In this document: in pieces, positions 1 to 6,317 of the stretch
How the letters are laid out: every line of letters begins with the position of its first letter
Position numbering within the stretch: position 1 is the stretch's first letter
Origin: CAZBDU01 sp964490725
GTDB lineage: Bacteria; Spirochaetota; Spirochaetia; SZUA-6; DRHE01
Direction of reading: 5' to 3'
NCBI GenBank assembly: GCA_964490725.1
Contig: CAZBDU010000122.1
Coordinates: 1-13,455, forward strand
DNA length: 13,455 nucleotides
The notes under the pieces: model-generated
Told to the model about the DNA's origin: nothing
The model's input: only the letters and a program-made list of their open reading frames with translations
Database searches by the model: none
Program-made: the position numbers and the translations under genes

Positions 1-32
1 GGCGGAGGCCGCGCGGAGAGCGCGGCGGGCGC

Positions 33-683
33 TCACGGCACGCCCCCGGGGTAGAAGCGCCAGGCCAGGCCCAGGCCCACTGCCCAGCTGGAGACCCCGT
101 CCCTGCGCAGCCACCACTGCAGGGGTAGCCCCACCGCCAGGGACTGCCTGCGGCTAAGGGGGATCTCCACGCCGGGCTCGGCCAGCAGGAGCGGATAGAA
201 TAGGTAGAGGCTGGTGAGGAGGTAGCGCTCGTAGCGCGCGGCGGCCCCCAGGCCGGCCTCGAGGGCGGGACCGGACGCCGCGGCGGGGCGGAGGGGAAGC
301 CTCAACCGGAGCACCGCCCGCAGCTCCGCTCCGGAAAGCCCCCGGTAGCGGAAGCCGGAGCGGACGTCGGAGGGCAGCAGGAGGTGCGCCCCCAGGGAGG
401 CGCCGACGGCCAGGTGGCTTCCCAGGGCCAGCATCAGCCCCGCGGCGGCGCTCCCCGCGGCCTGGGCCTTGAGGGGACGGTGCAGAGGATCCTCCGGGTC
501 GACGGTGAGCGCCGCCTCCCCCTCGAGGCGCCCTTCCAGGGCCAGACGCACCCAGGGGCCGCCGTCTGCGCCAGTGGCGGAAGCGGCGGCGCCGGCTGCA
601 GCGCCGCCCGATTGGGCGAATGCGGCCGCTGTGACAAAGAGAGTGAGAAAGGCTATACTCGGGGCGGCCTTCAGCCTGAGCAT
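33..683 (-). CDS. Secreted, probable outer-membrane barrel-like protein of unknown function
   Basis: I do not recognise this protein. It has a clear Sec signal peptide: a short basic start (MLRLK), a hydrophobic core (IAFLTLFVTAA) and a likely signal peptidase I site after AFA, before QSGG. An Ala/Gly-rich linker follows. The rest, about 170 residues, has short alternating hydrophobic and polar stretches rich in Leu, Ala and Gly, and ends in strand-like segments with aromatic residues (VGLGLAWRFYP). This looks like a small outer-membrane beta-barrel, but that is inference from composition. Two starts are possible: ATG at 683, chosen because the signal peptide is then typical, or ATG at 698, which adds MLCHV. 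Neither has a visible Shine-Dalgarno sequence. The gene is divergent from the SH3b lipoprotein with no space between them. The high G+C creates long open frames on the other strand here, but only this frame encodes a signal peptide. Confidence 0.7.
   Translation of the reverse strand: MLRLKAAPSIAFLTLFVTAAAFAQSGGAAAGAAASATGADGGPWVRLALEGRLEGEAALTVDPEDPLHRPLKAQAAGSAAAGLMLALGSHLAVGASLGAHLLLPSDVRSGFRYRGLSGAELRAVLRLRLPLRPAAASGPALEAGLGAAARYERYLLTSLYLFYPLLLAEPGVEIPLSRRQSLAVGLPLQWWLRRDGVSSWAVGLGLAWRFYPGGVP
631..659 (+). promoter_or_regulatory. Sigma-70-type promoter of the SH3b lipoprotein-DUF445 operon
   Basis: A -35 box GTGACA (631-636, 5 of 6 consensus bases) and a -10 box TATACT (654-659, 5 of 6) are separated by exactly 17 bases. 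Transcription should start near 666, about 30 bases before the ATG at 697. The promoter lies within the signal-peptide codons of the gene on the opposite strand. The short A/T-rich patch containing it stands out against the G+C-rich surroundings. Confidence 0.65.
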
Positions 684-696
684 GACGTGGCATAGC

Positions 697-1110
697 ATGG
701 TGAGAATCGTTCATAAAATCAAGCGGCTTTCGGCGGCGTCCGCCCTTGTGGCCCCGCTGGCGCTGGCGGTCCTGGCGGTGTTCGCCTGCAGCCGGGAGAA
801 GCCGGTGGAGCAGATCCATCTCCCGCCTACTCCGGTGCTGACGATCCGTTCCACCTGGGCCGTGGTCAGCTCGCACGTGCTGCGCCTGCGGGAGGAACCG
901 TACTCCGCGGCGCGCATTCTGGCGCATCTCAGAAGGGGAACCATCATGGAGGTGCTGGGCCGCACGGACCGGAAGGAGAGCCTGGAAGATCAGACCGACT
1001 ACTGGTTCCAGGTGAGCTACGAAGGGCTGCGCGGCTGGGTGTTCGGCGCCTACCTGGACGTCTTCGACTCCCGTGTCAAGGCCCAGGCGTTCGCCGACAC
1101 GCTGGAGTAG
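697..1110 (+). CDS. SH3b-domain lipoprotein
   Basis: A protein of 137 residues. The N-terminus is a lipoprotein signal: a basic start (MVRIVHKIKR), a hydrophobic stretch at residues 12-30, and Cys31 in the context VFAC. Phe at -2 is off the strict lipobox, which is commonly relaxed in spirochaetes. Residues about 54-120 form a bacterial SH3 (SH3b/SH3_3) domain: VLRLREEPYSAARIL, then the RRGTIMEVLG turn, then WFQVSYEGLRGWVFGAYL with the typical GWVxGxYL ending. Such domains bind peptidoglycan or peptides, so a periplasmic, membrane-anchored wall-sensing or scaffolding role is plausible. The start at 697 was chosen for its closeness to the hydrophobic segment. An in-frame ATG at 682 is also possible, and neither has a strong ribosome site. 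The frame stays open upstream to 469 without coding character. DUF445 follows after 6 bases, so the two are probably co-transcribed. Confidence 0.85.
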   Translation: MVRIVHKIKRLSAASALVAPLALAVLAVFACSREKPVEQIHLPPTPVLTIRSTWAVVSSHVLRLREEPYSAARILAHLRRGTIMEVLGRTDRKESLEDQTDYWFQVSYEGLRGWVFGAYLDVFDSRVKAQAFADTLE

Positions 1111-1116
1111 GCGGGC

Positions 1117-2682
1117 GTGAGCCGAGGCGTCCTGCTGTCGGTGCTGCCCTGGCTGCTGCCGCCGCTGCTGGGGGCGGTGATCGGGTACGTCACCAACGCC
1201 ATCGCCATCCGGATGCTCTTCCGGCCGCTGCTGGCCAAGCGGATCTTCGGCCTGCGCCTACCGTTGACGCCGGGAATCATCCCCAAGCAACGTTACGAGC
1301 TGGCGGAAAGCATCGGGCGCATGGTCTCCCGGGAGCTCATCACCGAGGAGGCCATCAAGGGGCAGCTCGCCACGGAGAGCTTCCGCAGCCGCTTCGGCGA
1401 GAACCTGGATTCCCTCCTGGAGCAGCTTCTCTCCACGCCGCTTTCCAGGCTGCGCGGGGGCGGGCAGCAGGCCTTTGCCTCCGGCGTGGAGGCGTTCCTT
1501 TCGGAGTCTCTGTTTCGTTTCTTCTCCTCCCGCAGCTTCATCCACGGCGTGCGCACCATCCTCACCCGCCTGGTGACCTCCCTGGCGGGCAAGCCCCTGG
1601 CGGAGCTGGCGCCGCCGCAGCGCGTGGCGGAGCTGCTGGTGCGGCGCGCGCTTCCGGCCCTCACGGGCCAGGACGGGCGGCGGCGAGTGGCGGCGGCGGT
1701 CCGCCGCTGGGCCGAGGGCCGTCGCGGCACGGACAGCCCCCTGGCAGAGGTGGTGCCGGAGGCCGTGGTGCAGCCCCTGGGCGGCTTCGTGGCCGGGCTT
1801 CTGCCCTTCCTGTTCGAGGCGCTCCTGCGCTGGCTCCAGGAGGAGGACACCCGGCGGCAGCTGGAGATACGGGGCAAACGACTTCTGAGGGATGTGCTGG
1901 ACAGGCTCAACCTGCTGCAGAAATTCATCATCTCCGCGGGGCAGTTCGACCGCACCCTCGAACAGAAGATGCCGGAAATCATAGACGACGCCCTGGAGCA
2001 TCTGAGGCGGTACGCCGAGGCTCCCAAGACCGTGGAGGACCTCCGCCGCGTGGTGGAGGAGACGCTGCAGCGTTGGCTGGTCAGCCCGGGGCGGGAGACC
2101 CTGGGCAGGGTGGACCCGGACCGCCTGTCCCAGGCGGTGGAGAAGGCCCTGGCTGCGCTGGGCTCTCCGGCGGTGGCCGGGCGCCTGTCCCAGGCGGTGC
2201 AGCGCTGGCTGGGCCGCCTGGAAGGGCGGACCGTGCGGGAAGTGGCGGCGCGCTATCTGGGGCTCGGGGAGCCGGAGGTGATCGACTACCTGTCCAACCA
2301 GGTGCTGAGCTACCTCTCGCGCCAGGAGACCTCGCGCACCATCGCCTCGGAGGTGGTCTCATTCTCGGTGCGTTTTCTGGAGGAGCATGGCGAGCAGAGC
2401 CTGGGGGAGGTGCTGCACGTGAGCGCGGAGCTTCGCAGCCGGGCGGGGGCCTATCTCACCGACCGGGTTATCCGCATCCTGGATTCGCGGCTGCCCGCTC
2501 TGATCGACAGCTTCAACGTGCAGCAGCTGGTGGTGGACAAGATCAACAGCCTGGACGTGGCCCAGGTGGAGAAGCTCCTGCTGATGGTGATCGCCAGGCA
2601 CCTGAAGTGGATCAACCTCTTCGGGGCCCTCCTGGGCGCGGTGATCGGCTTCAGCCAGATGATCCTGCGGCTTTTCGTCTAG
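1117..2682 (+). CDS. DUF445 family membrane protein
   Basis: A protein of 521 residues starting at GTG, with GGAG at 1104-1107 (9 bases upstream) inside the end of the previous gene. The N-terminal membrane segment (residues about 5-30) leads into the DUF445 signature TNAIAIRMLFRP (26-37) and PLTPGIIPKQR (49-59). A long, mostly helical, charged middle follows. The protein ends in a second membrane segment (about 496-520, WINLFGALLGAVIGFSQ) that echoes the first (LLGAVIGYVTN), as is usual in this family. It is therefore probably anchored at both ends in the inner membrane. The biochemical role of DUF445 proteins is unknown to me. Co-transcription with an SH3b lipoprotein suggests an envelope role, which is inference. 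It is longer than the roughly 400 residues I remember as usual. Residues about 335-370 contain a short internal repeat (DRLSQAVEKAL / GRLSQAVQRWL). Confidence 0.92.
   Translation: MSRGVLLSVLPWLLPPLLGAVIGYVTNAIAIRMLFRPLLAKRIFGLRLPLTPGIIPKQRYELAESIGRMVSRELITEEAIKGQLATESFRSRFGENLDSLLEQLLSTPLSRLRGGGQQAFASGVEAFLSESLFRFFSSRSFIHGVRTILTRLVTSLAGKPLAELAPPQRVAELLVRRALPALTGQDGRRRVAAAVRRWAEGRRGTDSPLAEVVPEAVVQPLGGFVAGLLPFLFEALLRWLQEEDTRRQLEIRGKRLLRDVLDRLNLLQKFIISAGQFDRTLEQKMPEIIDDALEHLRRYAEAPKTVEDLRRVVEETLQRWLVSPGRETLGRVDPDRLSQAVEKALAALGSPAVAGRLSQAVQRWLGRLEGRTVREVAARYLGLGEPEVIDYLSNQVLSYLSRQETSRTIASEVVSFSVRFLEEHGEQSLGEVLHVSAELRSRAGAYLTDRVIRILDSRLPALIDSFNVQQLVVDKINSLDVAQVEKLLLMVIARHLKWINLFGALLGAVIGFSQMILRLFV
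2122..2199 (+). repeat. 18-base direct repeat, two copies, inside the DUF445 gene
   Basis: CGCCTGTCCCAGGCGGTG occurs exactly at 2122-2139 and again at 2182-2199, 60 bases apart and in the same reading frame (both encode RLSQAV). Each copy contains the inverted pair CGCCTG/CAGGCG around a 3-base loop. It probably reflects duplication of a 20-residue helical unit. Confidence 0.8.
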
Positions 2683-2689
2683 GGCGCCG

Positions 2690-2722
2690 GCGGCCGGCCC
2701 CCCCCGGGGAGGGGCCGGCCGC
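2690..2722 (+). terminator. Perfect 12-bp G+C hairpin after the DUF445 gene
   Basis: The left arm GCGGCCGGCCCC (2690-2701) pairs perfectly with GGGGCCGGCCGC (2711-2722) around a 9-base loop (2702-2710). It begins 8 bases after the DUF445 stop codon and lies before the next promoter, the position expected of a terminator. No T-run follows, so it is not a classical intrinsic terminator. It may act as a pause or 3'-end-stabilising structure, or work with Rho. Confidence 0.45.
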
Positions 2723-2783
2723 TGCCGCCGCTCCGTCGGCCCCGCTCCGCCGGTTCGGTTCCGCTGGCTGCGCTGCGGCCGAA

Positions 2784-2812
2784 TTGACCGGGCAGTGGTT
2801 TTCCTTTAGACT
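2784..2812 (+). promoter_or_regulatory. Sigma-70-type promoter of the diguanylate cyclase gene
   Basis: TTGACC (2784-2789, 5 of 6) and TAGACT (2807-2812, 4 of 6) are spaced by exactly 17 bases. Transcription should begin near 2819. This leaves a leader of about 23 bases holding a strong purine-rich ribosome site before the proposed start at 2842. An in-frame TGA at 2785-2787 overlaps the -35 box, so the cyclase frame cannot extend upstream of the promoter. Confidence 0.6.
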
Positions 2813-2827
2813 TCACGGCATCCGCCC

Positions 2828-2834
2828 GGGGGAG
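2828..2834 (+). promoter_or_regulatory. Ribosome binding site that decides the cyclase start
   Basis: GGGGGAG at 2828-2834 is the only good Shine-Dalgarno match before the cyclase. It lies 7 bases before ATC at 2842, an ideal distance. The first in-frame ATG (2890) has no such site upstream and lies past the first receiver strand. Confidence 0.55.
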
Positions 2835-2841
2835 AACGGCC

Positions 2842-3858
2842 ATCTACAACCTCCTGATCGTCGATGACCATTCGGAGCACCTCGACCTCATGTACGAGAT
2901 CCTCAAGGACGACCCGAAGTACCGGCTGTTCAAGGCGGACTCCGGGGCGGCGGCGCTGGAGGTGATTCGGGACCAGGACATTCACATCGCCCTGGTCGAC
3001 GTGGTCATGCCGGTGATGGACGGCTACGAGCTCTGTCGGCGCATCCGCAGGGAGCGCAGGGGCAGCCCCATCCAGATTGTGCTCATATCGGGGTTCGAGG
3101 AGAAGAGCGATCTGGAGGCGCTGTTGGACCTGGGAGCGGACGACTTCATCGGCAAGCCCGTCACTCCCCTGGAGCTGTACGCGCGCATGAACGCGGCGGT
3201 GATCCGCCATCGCAACCAGACGGAGAATCACGGCTCCTTGCGGGGGTACGGCGCCCGCGAAGGCGAGCTCTCCTCGTTGATGGCGGAGAACCTCTTCCTG
3301 CGGCGCGAGGTGGAGAAGATCCGCCGCCTGAACCAGGAGCTGGAGAGGAGCAACGAGGAGCTGGAGCGGCTGGCGTCCTTCGATCCGCTCTCCGGGCTGC
3401 TCAACCGCCGCACGTTGTTCAAGCGCGTGGAGATGGAAATCGAGCGCTCCCTGCGCCTTCAGCTGCCCCTGACGGGGATGATGATGGACATCGACCACTT
3501 CAAGCGGATCAACGACGAGTACGGCCATCTCTGCGGTGATGTGGCGCTGAAGGAAATCGGGCGGCGGCTCAACAGCTCCCTGCGCAAGTACGACTACGCG
3601 GGACGCTACGGGGGGGAGGAGTTCTTCGTGCTGTTCTCCAATACCACCGCGGACACCACGCGCACCATCGCCGAGCGCTTCCGCCTGGACATCGAGGGAA
3701 CCCCCTATTCCTGCAGCGGCCAGGTCTTCCGGGTCACCGTCTCCGTGGGGATCGCGCAGTACCACCCCGGGGAAGCGGCGGACCGCTGGATCGAGAGGGC
3801 GGACAACGCCATGTACCGCGCCAAGCAGCACGGACGCAATCAGGTGGTGGTGAGCTGA
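2842..3858 (+). CDS. Response regulator diguanylate cyclase (REC-GGDEF)
   Basis: Makes c-di-GMP from two GTP, controlled by phosphorylation of its receiver domain. Numbered from 2842 (338 residues), the receiver has acidic residues D8-D9 (LLIVDD), phosphoacceptor D53 (ALVDVVMP), S83 and K105 (GKP). A helical, probably coiled-coil linker (about 145-178) leads to a GGDEF domain with DPLSGLLNRR, DIDHFKRINDEYGH and the active-site motif GGEEF (257-261). An RxxD inhibitory site (RKYD, 248-251) lies 5 residues before GGEEF, so product inhibition is likely. The architecture is that of a single-receiver, PleD-like soluble enzyme. The start is unusual: between the in-frame TGA at 2785 and ATG 2890 there is no ATG, GTG or TTG. 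ATG 2890 would remove the first strand and both acidic residues. I therefore propose ATC at 2842; a sequence error is the alternative. No partner kinase is adjacent. It ends 19 bases from the convergent gene. Confidence 0.9.
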   Translation: MYNLLIVDDHSEHLDLMYEILKDDPKYRLFKADSGAAALEVIRDQDIHIALVDVVMPVMDGYELCRRIRRERRGSPIQIVLISGFEEKSDLEALLDLGADDFIGKPVTPLELYARMNAAVIRHRNQTENHGSLRGYGAREGELSSLMAENLFLRREVEKIRRLNQELERSNEELERLASFDPLSGLLNRRTLFKRVEMEIERSLRLQLPLTGMMMDIDHFKRINDEYGHLCGDVALKEIGRRLNSSLRKYDYAGRYGGEEFFVLFSNTTADTTRTIAERFRLDIEGTPYSCSGQVFRVTVSVGIAQYHPGEAADRWIERADNAMYRAKQHGRNQVVVS

Positions 3859-3877
3859 AGGGCCGCCCCGGGCCGTC

Positions 3878-4666
3878 TCAGTAGCCGGCCTTCTCCAGCC
3901 CGGAGACGAACCAGCCGTACACGGCCTTGAGCCGGTTGTAGAAGGAGTCCACCTTGGAGCGTTCCAGCCCCAGGAATCCCCCGGAGCGCACGCTGCTCAG
4001 CCCGTAGAAGAGGACTCCGTCCTCCTGCGGCACGATCACGAACAGATTGAGGCTGCCTCCGGGCTGGACCAGGGGAAAGATCAGGTAGCGCATGGTGGTG
4101 AGGTTGCGCGTCTGGAGCTCGATCGTGCGCCCGTCGCAGCGGTACTCGGAACGGTAGACGTTGCCGCCGAAGGTCAGGTCCCGCTGGTACATGGTGAGGG
4201 CGCTCACCGGCGGGATACGGCGCACCAGGGGGTCGGGAAGAGGGGTGCGCTCCGCGAGCCCGCTTACCACGTAGGACTGCGCGAAGAGGGTCCTCATCCT
4301 GCCCCGGCTCTCCGAATAGTACTCGATGCCCTGCATGGTGCTGACGCCGCGCAGGAGGTTGTACATGAGTAGCCGGGCTTCCGGGGTACGCATGTCGCTC
4401 CCGGTGGTGCGGTAGAGCAGCACCTCCACGCCCAGGGTAGGCGCCAGGGCCCTCACCTCCGCCCGCAGCTCCTCCTCCCGGTCCACCCGGGGCAGGAGCG
4501 ACAGGTCGCTGTGCTGCCAGATGTCGTTGCGCAGCTCCCCGCCGCTGGCCAGCTCCACCGCCGCCGGCTTTCCCACCAGGGTCTCCAGGGCGGGATCTGC
4601 GCCCGCTGCGGTGGCGCCCAGGGCGGCCAGGAGCAGCAACAAAGTTGATGCAGCGATTCGTCCCAT
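3878..4666 (-). CDS. Secreted protein of unknown function, divergent from murG
   Basis: A protein of 262 residues that I cannot assign with confidence. It may belong to a family of conserved secreted spirochaete proteins (possibly DUF6675), but this is from memory and untested. The start at 4666 is supported by AGGA a few bases upstream and by an immediate signal peptide (MGRIAASTLLLLLAALG...ATAAGA), probably cut near AAGA or GADP. A longer start at 4720 would put 18 residues before the signal peptide and has no ribosome site. The mature part is a mixed alpha/beta-looking domain with several tyrosines and motifs such as IEYYSESRGRMRTLF and QRDLTFGGNVYRSEY, with no further membrane segment. 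It ends in a helical SFYNRLKAVYGWFVSGLEKAGY. It is probably periplasmic or surface-attached. The gene converges with the diguanylate cyclase, and its 5' end faces murG across 62 bases. Confidence 0.8.
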   Translation of the reverse strand: MGRIAASTLLLLLAALGATAAGADPALETLVGKPAAVELASGGELRNDIWQHSDLSLLPRVDREEELRAEVRALAPTLGVEVLLYRTTGSDMRTPEARLLMYNLLRGVSTMQGIEYYSESRGRMRTLFAQSYVVSGLAERTPLPDPLVRRIPPVSALTMYQRDLTFGGNVYRSEYRCDGRTIELQTRNLTTMRYLIFPLVQPGGSLNLFVIVPQEDGVLFYGLSSVRSGGFLGLERSKVDSFYNRLKAVYGWFVSGLEKAGY

Positions 4667-4728
4667 GGTATCCTGCAACTGTAGCGACAATTGCCACCTT
4701 CGTGCAAGACTGAAAAGCAAGCAGGCAG

Positions 4729-5823
4729 ATGCCGGAGTGTATCGTGTTTACCGGCGGCGGGACGGGAGGCCACGTGTTCCCTGCCCTGGCCGTGTATCAG
4801 GAACTGAAGTCTCGCTGGGACGGCCGGGTGGTGTGGATCGGCTCCCGCGGCGGCATGGAGCAGGGCGTCGTGCCCTCCCTGGGCATTCCCTTCTACGGGA
4901 TCCCCTCCGGCAAGCTGCGGCGCTACTGGTCCCTCGCCAACCTCACGGACGTCTTTCGCATCGCCGGCGGATTTGCCGCCAGCCTCTTCCTGCTCCTGCG
5001 GGAGCGGCCGGGGGTGCTGTTTTCCAAGGGCGGCTACGTGAGCGTGCCGCCCTGCGCCGCCGCCCGCCTGCTGGGGATTCCGGTGGTCACCCACGAATCG
5101 GACCTGCGCCCGGGATTGGCCACCAGGATCAACACCCGCTTCGCCCGCAGCATCCTGGTTTCCTTTGAAAGCTCACCGGAGTTTTTTCCCGGCAGGCTGC
5201 GCTCCAGGGTCACGGTCACGGGCAACCCGGTGCGGGCGGCCCTGGAGCGGGGGAGCGCCGCGGAGGGGCGGCGCCTGGTGGGCTGTCCGCCGGGGCGCCG
5301 TCTCCTGCTGGTCCTGGGCGGGAGCCAGGGGTCCGCGTTTCTGAACTCCCTGGTCCGTTCGGCGCTGCCGCAGCTGCTTGCGCAGTGGTTCGTGGTGCAC
5401 CAGATGGGGCCTGCCCAGCACCGGCCCCAGGCGGCGCAGGGCTACCACGCGGCTCCCTTTTTCCACGACGAGCTTCCGCACCTGCTGGCGGCCGCGAGCC
5501 TGGTGCTCTGCAGGGCCGGTGCCAACACCCTCTTCGAGCTGGCGGCCCTGGGGCGCCCCGCGGTGCTGGTGCCGCTGGCCGAGCATGCCAGCCGGGGGGA
5601 CCAGATCGACAACGCCCGCTACTTCGCCGAGCGGGGCGCCGCGGTGGTGCTGGAGGAGCGGGAGGCCTCGGCGGCCCGTGTGACGGAGCTCGTGTTGCAG
5701 CTGGGCGCCGATCCGGCTAAGCTGGAGGGGATGGGGCGGAACGCCAGGAGCCTTGGCCGGCCGCAGGCGGCAGCCCGGGTGGCGGAGGTGCTGCTGGAAG
5801 CGCGCCGGAGAGGCTTGCCTTGA
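4729..5823 (+). CDS. murG: MurG, lipid II-forming GlcNAc transferase
   Basis: Transfers GlcNAc from UDP-GlcNAc to undecaprenyl-PP-MurNAc-pentapeptide (lipid I) to make lipid II, on the cytoplasmic face of the inner membrane. The 364 residues show the GT28/GT-B pattern: the N-terminal glycine loop GGGTGGH (9-15), a second loop SKGGYVSVP (99-107), HESDLRPGLAT (122-132), GNPVRA (165-170), GGSQGS (197-202), RAGANTLFELAALGRP (262-277) and the sugar-contacting region DQIDNA (291-296). The form HESD rather than HEQN is, as I recall, the Bacillus-type variant and not a defect. The length is normal. Only a weak AGG precedes the ATG. This is the first gene of a tightly packed plus-strand operon, and the next gene overlaps its stop codon. 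Unlike many bacteria, no other mur, fts or mra gene is beside it. Confidence 0.97.
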   Translation: MPECIVFTGGGTGGHVFPALAVYQELKSRWDGRVVWIGSRGGMEQGVVPSLGIPFYGIPSGKLRRYWSLANLTDVFRIAGGFAASLFLLLRERPGVLFSKGGYVSVPPCAAARLLGIPVVTHESDLRPGLATRINTRFARSILVSFESSPEFFPGRLRSRVTVTGNPVRAALERGSAAEGRRLVGCPPGRRLLLVLGGSQGSAFLNSLVRSALPQLLAQWFVVHQMGPAQHRPQAAQGYHAAPFFHDELPHLLAAASLVLCRAGANTLFELAALGRPAVLVPLAEHASRGDQIDNARYFAERGAAVVLEEREASAARVTELVLQLGADPAKLEGMGRNARSLGRPQAAARVAEVLLEARRRGLP

Positions 5824-6317
5824 GCGGCCAGCTGGGGATCCTGGACGTGGTGTTCTTCGTCCTGATCTTCGCTGCGGCGGTGCGCAGCGCGCTGCGCGGG
5901 TTCGTCTCGGAGGTGGGCGCCGTGGCGGCGCTGGTGCTGGGCCTGGCGGGAGGGCTGCTTCTCTCCGAGCCGCTGGCCGGCGTCCTGGCGAAGCAGTTCG
6001 GGCCTTCCATGTGGAACCGGCTGATCGCGTTCCTGATCCTGTTCCTGGGGCTTTACGTCGTGGTGAAGCTCGTGGAAAACGTGCTGCACGCCGTGATCGA
6101 AAGGCTCAACCTGGACTGTCTGGACCGGGTGTTGGGCTTTTTTCTCGGCATCGCCGAGGGTATCCTGGTGGTCGGAGTGGTCGTGGTGGTGCTCAGCTGG
6201 CAGCCTTTCTTCGATCTGCACGAGCTTCTTTCCGGGAGTCTCCTGGCCAGGCTGATTGCGCCGCTGCTGCCGGCGCCGGACTGGCTGCCGGACTCCCGCT
6301 TTCTGAACAATGTTTGA
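5820..6317 (+). CDS. cvpA: CvpA family membrane protein
   Basis: A protein of 165 residues with about four membrane segments (roughly 7-22, 30-48, 66-88 and 103-126). Family features are the early LDVVFFVLI with Asp in the first segment, VRSALRGFVSE after it, and LDRVLGFFLGIAEGILVVG in the last segment. CvpA proteins sit in the inner membrane. Roles in colicin V production and envelope homeostasis have been described, but the mechanism is unclear. The start is TTG at 5820, sharing the bases TTGA with the murG stop. GGAGAGG at 5807-5813, 6 bases upstream, supports this choice and suggests translational coupling to murG. The hydrophilic C-terminal tail (about 128-165) overlaps the next gene by 8 bases. 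Confidence 0.88.
   Translation: MSGQLGILDVVFFVLIFAAAVRSALRGFVSEVGAVAALVLGLAGGLLLSEPLAGVLAKQFGPSMWNRLIAFLILFLGLYVVVKLVENVLHAVIERLNLDCLDRVLGFFLGIAEGILVVGVVVVVLSWQPFFDLHELLSGSLLARLIAPLLPAPDWLPDSRFLNNV

Noticed and set aside
154..927. Long minus-strand open frame over the divergent start region
   Set aside because: It is Arg/Gly/Pro-rich, has no recognisable domain, and opposes both the signal peptide and the SH3b gene. It is typical of the high-G+C shadow frames.
2806..3831. 341-codon open frame antisense to the diguanylate cyclase
   Set aside because: The sense strand encodes complete REC and GGDEF motifs. The antisense product is a Val/Leu/His/Gln-rich translation with no motif.
3859..3877. 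Bidirectional terminator between the convergent cyclase and secreted-protein genes
   Set aside because: Only a short GGCC/GGCC pairing fits in the 19 bases, with no T-run on either strand.
4667..4728. Promoters for murG and the divergent secreted protein
   Set aside because: TTGCCA at 4691-4696 has no usable -10 box at 16-18 bases, and the minus-strand TTGCAC/TACAGT pair matches only 3 and 4 of 6. A promoter probably exists here but I cannot place it.
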